A DNA stretch of 64,000 nt from Leptolyngbyaceae cyanobacterium RM1_1_2 (GTDB lineage Bacteria; Cyanobacteriota; Cyanobacteriia; Phormidesmidales; Phormidesmidaceae): positions 1-64,000 of the forward strand of contig JAAUQI010000011.1 in the NCBI GenBank assembly GCA_012032345.1, in the 5' to 3' direction. The translations under genes and the position numbers were made by a program. Below, in pieces: positions 39,059 to 47,671 of this stretch. Below the pieces are notes generated by a model, which was given only the letters and a program-made list of their open reading frames with translations, ran no database searches and was not told the DNA's origin. The first letter of the stretch is position 1. Each line of letters begins with the position of its first letter.

Positions 39059-39131
39059 GTCAATTCATCCGCGATCGCTGCGCGGAACAACGCCTGCCGT
39101 GGTCGCTTCGCCACTAGCAGTCTGAATTGAC
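39059..39131. other. 73-base element that can fold as a three-stem junction
   Basis: Outer 9-bp stem GTCAATTCA/TGAATTGAC encloses two hairpins: CCGCG/CGCGG (39069-39085) and CTGC-GTGG/CCAC-GCAG (39094-39120). It lies in the intergenic space between divergent thrC and the unknown gene at 39206. It may be a REP- or MITE-like element or a structured RNA; I do not recognise the family. Confidence 0.4.
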
Positions 39132-39205
39132 AGCCTGAATAAAGTCAGAACTTAACGGCGGCAAGCAGAAAGTTGGAGTATAAAAAAGATAATCTGTCGC
39201 GCCAA

Positions 39206-40237
39206 ATGCCAAAGTCATCTATGGTCAAGCACGCCTCTAAACAGCAGTCAGCTTTCGCCTCTGCCGCCATGAGAAAAGTGATGAAAAAACCTCAGGCCAG
39301 CCATACACCCTCAGCAGAGGCTGCTCCCTTCGAGTCGTTGGGTCGTCAGTTGCGATCGCGCCCCTTCAAACTTGCTACCCCAAATCACTTTGAGCTACCC
39401 GCTCACCCTTCTGCCAGTCGGCCCTTTGCCCCCAGCACCCAAACAGCCGTCCCCAATGTTCAAGTCCAGCTAGAGCGGGTCAAAACAGCTAGATTTGATC
39501 CTGTGGGTGTCAGGCTGTTTCCAGAGGGAAATCCTGCGATTCAAGCCAGCCGTCCAAATGAGGAAGCTGAAGCAGCGGCAGATAAACATAGTACTGGTGC
39601 AACCGCTCAGCAAACATTGGAGCCGTACACGGTTGCTGCTATATCCCCAGCGACAGTCGGCGACCAGATGCTCCAGCCCTATGCAATTACGCGGGCATCT
39701 GACGGCGGAAATATGGTTGGCGAAGCCGCTGCCTGCCATTGTCACATTGACATCGGTAGCCCTCACTTCAAGGTAGGTAAAGATCAAGGCAGCCGGATCA
39801 ACTTTGGCAGAGATATGAGCCTTGAGCGTATGCAGATGGCTTACAACGCGATGCTAGCGAGACACTCAGGGAAAGCAGGTTATGAGGACTGCAAGGAATA
39901 TCTTGAGGAACAGGGATGCGTAGAGCAGGAGGAGGAAGATCCAGTCATACTGCTGAAGTCTATGCTGGTCAAATGGGGTGGTCTGGGCGATGACAAGATC
40001 CTTTTCTATAACGATGAAGGCCATAGGGAAGAAAGGCCCGTATATGCAGAAGACCAGCTGAACGAAACAATATTGGCGGCAGAAGCCGAGATCATGAACT
40101 CAAACAATATCTACAGCGATTTCCTGGATGAGGGAAGTTTCCTCTCACCGGAGAACCAAGACATCGATGTAGACGACATGGAAGCAGAGCAGAACGCTTT
40201 GTACGAAAAAGAGCGGAGGAAGGTTCAAGGCCAGTAA
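39206..40237 (+). CDS. Unrecognised protein, possible injection-system (eCIS) cargo
   Basis: 343 residues from the ATG at 39206 (in-frame TTG 39173 and ATG 39221 are alternatives). The N-terminal 130 residues are basic and Ala/Pro/Ser-rich; RPFAPSTQTAV, VQLERVKTARF and PAIQASRPNEEAEAAAD resemble, from memory, the leader of cyanobacterial proteins that carry DUF4157, many of which are extracellular contractile injection system cargo. The DUF4157 HExxH motif itself is missing. The C-terminal 200 residues are acidic, contain ACHCHIDIGS, a helical part (ERMQMAYNAMLARHS) and EEQGCVEQEEEDP, and match no family I know. The codon and base composition is less GC-rich than the neighbouring genes, suggesting an accessory gene. 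Confidence 0.55.
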   Translation: MPKSSMVKHASKQQSAFASAAMRKVMKKPQASHTPSAEAAPFESLGRQLRSRPFKLATPNHFELPAHPSASRPFAPSTQTAVPNVQVQLERVKTARFDPVGVRLFPEGNPAIQASRPNEEAEAAADKHSTGATAQQTLEPYTVAAISPATVGDQMLQPYAITRASDGGNMVGEAAACHCHIDIGSPHFKVGKDQGSRINFGRDMSLERMQMAYNAMLARHSGKAGYEDCKEYLEEQGCVEQEEEDPVILLKSMLVKWGGLGDDKILFYNDEGHREERPVYAEDQLNETILAAEAEIMNSNNIYSDFLDEGSFLSPENQDIDVDDMEAEQNALYEKERRKVQGQ

Positions 40238-40288
40238 TGTGACGCGATCGCGCTTGGTGTAATAACCAAATCTTGGTAAAACAAAACT

Positions 40289-40930
40289 ATGGTGTTTGCT
40301 CTAGTCTCACCCGAAAAAATTCGACTCCCTCCGGGTGCAGTCGTTTACCTACCTGGCACCTGGCAAGACTATCGCAGCTTAGCCGCACAGCGAGGAGATG
40401 CTTCTGTTCCTCGAATTAAGTATCGCTCCCATGAGATTTTGCTGATGGCTCCCTCTGCTGAACATGGCCGTGATGCTAACTTGATGGCTGATGTGGTCAA
40501 GGTGCTGTTAGACTCTCTAGAGCAAGAATACGAAGCATTTACACCCATCACGCTAGAGCTGCCAGAGCAGGGTGGCATTGAGCCAGACTATTGCTTCTAT
40601 ATCGAGAACTGGCCAGCAGTGGCCGGACGCACTCGCTTACAGTGGGGAATTGATCCACCCCCTGATCTGGTCATTGAAGTTGATGTGACTAGCTACACAA
40701 ATGTTGAAGACTATCTACCCTATCAGGTACCTGAAGTCTGGTTGCTCAAAAAGCAACAGCTGATGATCTACCTGCTACAGACCAATCAGTATGGACTGCA
40801 AACCCAAAGTCGATATTTTCCAGATATGGATTTGCAGGCTCTCATTTGTCGCTGCTTAAAAACGACTTATGAACGCAACAGCAGCGCTGCAATTCGAGAA
40901 CTACGGCAATACCTGACTCAGCGCAGCTAA
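40289..40930 (+). CDS. Uma2-family endonuclease (DUF820)
   Basis: 213 residues. Core elements are IKYRSHEILLMAPSAEHGRD, GIEPDYCFYIENW, DLVIEVDVTSYTN and YLPYQVPEVWLLKKQ, matching the PD-(D/E)XK fold order of Uma2. It appears complete. It lies 51 bases after the unknown 39.2-kb gene and 200 bases before the truncated Uma2 gene, so this is a small Uma2 cluster in an accessory stretch. Cellular role of the family is unknown. Confidence 0.85.
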   Translation: MVFALVSPEKIRLPPGAVVYLPGTWQDYRSLAAQRGDASVPRIKYRSHEILLMAPSAEHGRDANLMADVVKVLLDSLEQEYEAFTPITLELPEQGGIEPDYCFYIENWPAVAGRTRLQWGIDPPPDLVIEVDVTSYTNVEDYLPYQVPEVWLLKKQQLMIYLLQTNQYGLQTQSRYFPDMDLQALICRCLKTTYERNSSAAIRELRQYLTQRS

Positions 40931-41130
40931 TAAAGCGATCGCGCTGACGCCTGGTATGAAGTTTGGAGCCAGAGTACCACAGCCCCAGCAGCAAAAGCCG
41001 TACGGAGTTAGAGGTCAATGCGATCGCCGCTCTGATGCACACAGTCTTGAGCTAGCGCATTTGGCGCAAAGCTTACACTAGAGTAAAAGCCTCTAAGCCT
41101 GTAAACCTTACGATGCGTTGAGACTGAGTT

Positions 41131-41517
41131 TTGATGGCTCTTGCGACCTACAAGTGGACAATCGAACACTATCATCAGGCTGTTGCCGCTGGACTGTTTG
41201 AAGAGAGCCTGGTTGAGTTACTGCGGGGAGATCTGGTTGTCATGCCACCTGAGGGAGAACCTCATGCCTACTACAACAGCGAGGCCGGAGACTATATCCG
41301 GGCACTCTTAGGAACTCGGGCCAAAATCCGTGAAGCTTACCCGATTACGTTGCCCAACGATTCTGAACCCATTCCAGACTTAGCGATTGTCAAGCCGTTG
41401 GGGGCTGCTTACCTCAGTCACCATCCTTACCCTGGTGATATTTTCTGGCTGATTGAGTTTTCTAACACAACCCTCAGCAAAGACCTGAGCGAAAAAAAAG
41501 ACATCTATTCACCCTAA
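41131..41517 (+). pseudogene. Uma2-family gene truncated at a dispersed repeat
   Basis: 128 residues showing the first two thirds of a Uma2 protein: KWTIEHYHQAVAAGLFEE, LVELLRGDLVVMPPEGEPH, PIPDLAIVKP and FWLIEFSNTTLSKDLSEKKD. Normal members continue with a Y-xxxGIxEYWVV segment, which is absent here. The sequence changes to the 29-bp repeat right after KKDIY, and the stop TAA at 41515-41517 lies inside that repeat. The core catalytic residues of the last strand are therefore lost and the product is probably inactive. Confidence 0.75.
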
Positions 41518-41541
41518 AATTGAGTGCTGACGCTGCGCTAG
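41513..41541 (+). repeat. 29-bp dispersed repeat, copy 2
   Basis: Starts CCTAAAATTGAGTG and ends GACGCTGCGCTAG; the other copy is at 28625-28653. It forms the exact boundary between the truncated Uma2 gene and the HepT remnant. Confidence 0.7.
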
Positions 41542-41550
41542 ATCCAATCT

Positions 41551-41724
41551 ATGAGCAGGGATAAAGCAGCTTTGCTCGATGTTGTTAATGCTGCTCGTCG
41601 CATCCTTGTTTTTGCCGCTGGATTATCAAAAGCAGAGCTAAACACTTTGTGAAACGTGATTAAACACGAAATTCCTGAATTACTAGACTTAATTCAGCCG
41701 TTGATGCCTGTTGTAGATGATTGA
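41551..41724 (+). pseudogene. HepT/DUF86 toxin remnant with internal deletion and nonsense mutation
   Basis: The start, MSRDKAALLDVVNAARRILV and FAAGLSKAEL, is the N-terminus of HepT-like (DUF86) proteins, the RNase toxin partner of MNT nucleotidyltransferases. After NTL comes TGA at 41650-41652, then, in the same frame, NVIKHEIPELLDLIQPLMP, the normal C-terminus of the family. About 50 middle residues, including the catalytic RxxxxH motif, are missing. The TGA occupies the place of a Trp (TGG) seen in the family's xxLWxVI segment. No MNT gene lies beside it. Confidence 0.75.
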
Positions 41725-41745
41725 GTCTAGCGCGATCGCAAGAAA

Positions 41746-41780
41746 GGAGCGATCGCCTTTAAGACAATCGCTCCCTTTTT
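41746..41780. terminator. Bidirectional hairpin downstream of groEL
   Basis: GGAGCGAT and ATCGCTCC, an 8-bp stem with a 13-base loop, followed by CTTTTT on the + strand and by CTTTCTT on the - strand. It lies 50 bases beyond the groEL stop. Confidence 0.55.
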
Positions 41781-41830
41781 AATAATTTGTAGAAGTTTAA
41801 TAAAACTAAACCTCTACAGGGCATGACTCC

Positions 41831-43519
<1,689 letters not shown>

Positions 43520-43541
43520 TTAGGAATCTAAATTCAGCAGC

Positions 43542-43853
43542 CTAGGATAGAACTGCCAGAATGTCTTTTTCAGACAGCAGCACACATTCGTCGCTGCCGA
43601 GCTTAATTTCGGTGCCTGCATACTTGGAATAAAGCACCTTATCGCCGACTTTAACTTCTAGATCTTGACGACTACCGTCATCGCTACGCTTACCAGGGCC
43701 TACTGCTGAGATTTCACCGACTTGGGGCTTCTCTTGGGCCGAGTCTGGTAGCAAAATGCCTCCGGCGGTTTTTTCCTCAGAAGCGCTCACTTTGATGAGG
43801 ACGCGATCGCCTAGAGGCGTAACGCTAGACACACTTAGAGATACAGCTGCCAT
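43542..43853 (-). CDS. groS: Co-chaperonin GroES
   Basis: 103 residues. [20 protein letters not shown] and the mobile loop [22 protein letters not shown] identify the lid of the GroEL cage. [18 protein letters not shown] is the conserved C-terminal half. First gene of the groES-groEL operon; transcription starts from the CIRCE-containing region at 44001, some 150 bases upstream. Confidence 0.97.
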   Translation of the reverse strand: MAAVSLSVSSVTPLGDRVLIKVSASEEKTAGGILLPDSAQEKPQVGEISAVGPGKRSDDGSRQDLEVKVGDKVLYSKYAGTEIKLGSDECVLLSEKDILAVLS

Positions 43854-44000
43854 AGAAACTCTCCAGACTTGCTTTAACAGTTCAATAATGTAAGGGCGGG
43901 AAGCTGAGCAATTCGTGCCAACTTTGTCTCCGCACCGTCGCCTTAGACCTGAGGTCTACACAAGGCAACCTCACAAAATATAGCGCGTTTAGACCCAAAA

Positions 44001-44027
44001 TTAGCACTCTCATTCCCCGAGTGCTAA
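44001..44027. promoter_or_regulatory. CIRCE operator (HrcA binding site) of groES-groEL
   Basis: Exact TTAGCACTC-N9-GAGTGCTAA, the canonical CIRCE inverted repeat, 147 bases upstream of the groES ATG. HrcA repressor binds it and releases under heat stress. The rest of the 323-base gap to 44177 has no recognised feature. Confidence 0.95.
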
Positions 44028-44176
44028 TTTATCGAAGCAGGTAGCTGCTCTGCAACAGGTGCGGCTGTACGGTTTCCCGAACGATTTTTACCGGACTAAA
44101 ATAGAAACTCAAAGCTACGAACTATTACGGAGCCTGAGCCGTCATAGATTGAACAGATGTCTCTGCTATAAATGCC

Positions 44177-45106
44177 ATGTCTATTTTGAACACACTGTCT
44201 CAATCGCTTCAGATATCGGTCTTTAGCGCGATCGCAATAGGGACGACTACTCTCTATCCCTTAGCTGCAGAAGCCGCTACTTTCAACATTGGCGGGCTGA
44301 GATTTAGCGAGGCCGCAGGAGACTTCCGCCTGACTGATGGCTTTGTCCAAAACGGAACGGCTGTTTTGTTCCAAGAGGTCTTTGGCCCCAACGTAGATCT
44401 ATCGATTGCTATCCAGGGAATGCGGAATCTGGGGATTGCTGGCTTTCGCTTGGAGTCCGTGGTAACAAATAGCACAGGTACTCCCTGGACTTTTTACGAT
44501 CACGAACTGCAAGAAGTCTTTGGCGTCCCCAGTCCAGAGCAAGACGGCCTTTCTTTCGGTCAGGGATTGCGCAGCGCGCGCCCTTTCACCTCTGATCGCT
44601 TTAGCCGTGTGGACGAAGTAACGGATGTGCGGGACTTTGTAAACTTTTCTAACGGCGTGGTCAATCCCGGAGAAACGGTTAGCTTTCGCTATGTGATTAC
44701 CGATCTGGTGGCAAACAATCTGTTTTATATTCGTCAGCGGCCCAACTTTGCCCCTGGGGGGACTGGTTTTGTAGAAGTGCCTCCCTTGCCTGTAGAACCT
44801 CCTCAGCCTGTAGAACCTCCTCAGCCTGTAGAACCTCCTCAGCCTGTGGAACCCTCGCCACCTGCAGAACCGCCAGTCCCCCCCCAGCCGGTAGAACCGT
44901 CTCCACCTGTAGAACCCACAGAGCCGTCTCCACCTGTAAAACCCACAGAACCCTCGCCGCCGCCAGTTAGTCCCCCCATTGAGCCAGATGCCGGAGACAA
45001 TAGCACACCGACGGCTGTACCAGAGCCTGCGACGGTTTTGGCGCTGCTAATGTCAAGTATTTTGAGCAGACGGTATCTGCGACGCGCTCCGTCTTCTAAT
45101 ATTTGA
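44177..45106 (+). CDS. PEP-CTERM sorting-signal protein with proline-rich repeats
   Basis: 309 residues. A signal peptide (residues 1-33, ending in AAEA) leads to a beta-rich domain (about 35-195) with NIGGLRFSEAAGDFRLTDG. A repeat region of PVEPPQ and SPPVEPT units follows (195-270), encoded by an 18-base tandem repeat at 44790-44850. The C-terminus VPEPATVLALLMSSILSRRYLRR is a PEP-CTERM signal for exosortase-directed cleavage and surface attachment. Neighbouring genes also encode exported proteins. The role is unknown, likely extracellular or surface. Confidence 0.8.
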   Translation: MSILNTLSQSLQISVFSAIAIGTTTLYPLAAEAATFNIGGLRFSEAAGDFRLTDGFVQNGTAVLFQEVFGPNVDLSIAIQGMRNLGIAGFRLESVVTNSTGTPWTFYDHELQEVFGVPSPEQDGLSFGQGLRSARPFTSDRFSRVDEVTDVRDFVNFSNGVVNPGETVSFRYVITDLVANNLFYIRQRPNFAPGGTGFVEVPPLPVEPPQPVEPPQPVEPPQPVEPSPPAEPPVPPQPVEPSPPVEPTEPSPPVKPTEPSPPPVSPPIEPDAGDNSTPTAVPEPATVLALLMSSILSRRYLRRAPSSNI

Positions 45107-45158
45107 GGTAGCTGGTAGCGTCTACTCGCCTCAGTAGATTCGTTTAGGAGCTAGTTCA

Positions 45159-47669
45159 ATGCTGAGTGTTTCAGGCCGTCTCTGTCAGCAGTTTGGGCTG
45201 GTGTGCGCTGCTTTGCTTTTGGCGGACAAGACTGTTCTGGCACAGTCAATTGTGGCAGAGCCGGGAGCTACAGCCACTCAGGTCAACCAGTCAGCTAACC
45301 AGTTTGAGATTACCGGGGGGACGCTCTCAGCCGATGGTGCAAACCTATTCCATAGCTTTCAGCAGTTTGGGCTGACGTCGGAGCAGATTGCTGATTTTAT
45401 CTCTCCGGCTGAGGTGAGCAATATTGTGGGTCGGGTTAATGGGGGCAGTGCCTCTTACATAGACGGTCTTTTGCAAGTTAGCGGCAGTCAGGCTAACTTG
45501 TTTTTGTTAAATCCGGCAGGGATTCTCTTTGGGGCCAATGCCCGACTAGATTTAGGCGGTGATTTTACGGCAGCAACCTCAACCGGCTTGATGTTTGGCG
45601 ATCGCAGCTTTGCCGCCTTTGGAGACAATAACTATGCGGCACTAGTGGGCGATCCCACGGGTTTTGTCTTTGAGCTGGAGCAGGCAGGGGCGATCGCTAA
45701 CGCTGGAGATTTAGCAGTAGCCTCTGGGCGATCGCTAAGCCTAATAGCGGCAACGGTAGTCAATACGGGGACATTAACAGCCGCCGCCGGAGAGCTGCTG
45801 GTGGCGGCTGTCCCTGGAGCCAGCCTGATTCGCATCAGCCATCCTGAGCTGGTGCTGAGCCTGGAGATAGCGCCCTTACCAGCGACCTCTGCTCTGGCTT
45901 TGCAGCCCTTCGACTTGCCCGGTTTGCTCACGGGTGAGGCCGCGCCCAGCTCGACCGAGATCAGCGTCAATCCAGACGGCAGCGTCAGTCTGGTGGGCCA
46001 GTCCGTCACTATTCCTACCGCAGCAGGAACGGTGATTGTCTCAGGTCTTTTAGACACCGGGGGAGTCACTGGCGGACAAATCGCGGTCGTGGGCGATCGC
46101 GTCGCCCTGCTTGACAGCACCCTCAATGCTTCAGGCCAAAACGGCGGCGGCACCCTCCGCATCGGCGGTGACTATCAGGGGCGGGGCAGTTTGCCGGGGG
46201 CCACCCAAACCTATATCAGCGCCGACTCCCGACTACAGGCCAGCGCTACTGAGCAAGGCGACGGGGGCCGGGTGATTGTTTGGGCTGACGATACGACTCA
46301 GTTTTATGGGGCGATCGCGGCTAACGGCGGCGCTTTAGCAGGCAACGGTGGCTTAGTTGAAGTTTCAGGTAAAGACAGTCTGGTGTTTCGCGGCACCGTA
46401 GACGTGGCGGCTGTAAACGGTGCGGCAGGGACGCTGCTGCTAGATCCTGATACGCTAACTATCATTGACGCTGCTGATGGTGCAGGTACGCTCGATGGCG
46501 AACTCACACCGGATACTGACGACAAGCTCTTTGCCGCAGTGCCCAATAGCGGGGCCAACACAATTTCGGTGGGGCAGCTAGAAGCCTTTGGCAGCACTGC
46601 TCAGATTGTGCTTCAGGCTGACAACGGCATTACGATTGCAAATATCGCCAGCGATCTAATTGCCCTAAACCTCGAAACGAATCTAAATCCAGACAATTCT
46701 GTTGATCCCTTAACCAGCGGCTCTATTACTTTTATTGCCGATGCTGACAATGACGGGGTGGGTAATTTTTCCATGAATCCCGGCGATACGATTCAGACCA
46801 ACGGCGGCAGCGTGATTATTCGCGGTGCTGACATCTTAGTTGGCAATATTCAAACTGATGCGTTCGTGATAGGTAATGTAGACATTCAGGGGTCTTCTTT
46901 AAGAATTGGCCGGATTGATAGCGGTGCTATTGGAGTTTTTGGCACAGGCCGGATTAATTTAACAGCTACTGAGGGAGACATTGTCGTTGACAGTTTGGAG
47001 GCAGGTTCAGGGGGCATCCGCATCGAAGCTGCGGGGCTGTTTCAGGCGATTGGTAGTGACTTAGAATTTTTTACTATTCCACCGGTTGATTTCAGTGGTG
47101 TTCCTGTCAGCCTGCTGGTCAGAGCGTTTTCAGCTCAGGCCAAACAGGTTGTCATTTTGCACAATGGGGCCAGCGAACCCGCTTCAGGTGAGCCGATTGT
47201 AATTGCAGGCAGCGGCACAGCTTTTGCCCTAGGCCCATCGGTTGATAATCCCAGCGCTCCTGGGCAGCTTGGCACTGACGCTACTTATACTCCTTTTGTT
47301 TTGGGTAGTGCAGAGTTTCCGGTATCCGTCAGTGGAACTGTAGGCGCGATCGCGGTGGGGGCAGGCAGCGATGCCACTTTAGTCACGTCGCTGCAAAATC
47401 AGCCTTTTGTGCCCGGACTCGAACCCGTTCCGCCCGTGCCCGACTTTGATGCCGCCAGCCTCGATCAGCTAGAGCCAGACGCAGACCTAGCAGCCTCCCT
47501 CAGCCGCTCGGCCACGGCCTCTGCGCCAACCGAAACTCCAGAGAACCCAGAAACTCCACCAACAAACTGCACGGCCCAACGGATTGAACTCAACCCGGAA
47601 GGTTTGCCTGAGCTGCGCGGAGCCTGTCTCGAAGAGGACACAGAGCAAGTTCCAGCCGAGCCTAAGTAG
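45159..47669 (+). CDS. Two-partner secretion exoprotein with filamentous haemagglutinin N-terminal domain
   Basis: 836 residues, TpsA-like. The signal peptide (1-28) is followed by the haemagglutination activity domain: ANLFHSFQQFGLTSEQIADF, NIVGRVNGGSASYIDGLLQV, and ANLFLLNPAGILFGANARLDLGGDF. The rest is repetitive, Gly/Asp/Asn-rich, predicted to be a beta-helix, ending in a Thr/Glu/Pro-rich tail. TpsB (the outer-membrane exporter) is not in the window. The CHAT protease gene begins 2 bases after its stop codon, so they are co-expressed; this pairing of haemagglutinin-like and CHAT genes recurs in cyanobacteria. Confidence 0.87.
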   Translation: MLSVSGRLCQQFGLVCAALLLADKTVLAQSIVAEPGATATQVNQSANQFEITGGTLSADGANLFHSFQQFGLTSEQIADFISPAEVSNIVGRVNGGSASYIDGLLQVSGSQANLFLLNPAGILFGANARLDLGGDFTAATSTGLMFGDRSFAAFGDNNYAALVGDPTGFVFELEQAGAIANAGDLAVASGRSLSLIAATVVNTGTLTAAAGELLVAAVPGASLIRISHPELVLSLEIAPLPATSALALQPFDLPGLLTGEAAPSSTEISVNPDGSVSLVGQSVTIPTAAGTVIVSGLLDTGGVTGGQIAVVGDRVALLDSTLNASGQNGGGTLRIGGDYQGRGSLPGATQTYISADSRLQASATEQGDGGRVIVWADDTTQFYGAIAANGGALAGNGGLVEVSGKDSLVFRGTVDVAAVNGAAGTLLLDPDTLTIIDAADGAGTLDGELTPDTDDKLFAAVPNSGANTISVGQLEAFGSTAQIVLQADNGITIANIASDLIALNLETNLNPDNSVDPLTSGSITFIADADNDGVGNFSMNPGDTIQTNGGSVIIRGADILVGNIQTDAFVIGNVDIQGSSLRIGRIDSGAIGVFGTGRINLTATEGDIVVDSLEAGSGGIRIEAAGLFQAIGSDLEFFTIPPVDFSGVPVSLLVRAFSAQAKQVVILHNGASEPASGEPIVIAGSGTAFALGPSVDNPSAPGQLGTDATYTPFVLGSAEFPVSVSGTVGAIAVGAGSDATLVTSLQNQPFVPGLEPVPPVPDFDAASLDQLEPDADLAASLSRSATASAPTETPENPETPPTNCTAQRIELNPEGLPELRGACLEEDTEQVPAEPK

Positions 47670-47671
47670 CG

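Noticed and set aside
44790-44850. Short tandem repeats that could suggest a CRISPR array
   Set aside because: Perfectly in frame, no spacers, encode the proline-rich PVEPPQ region of the PEP-CTERM protein.
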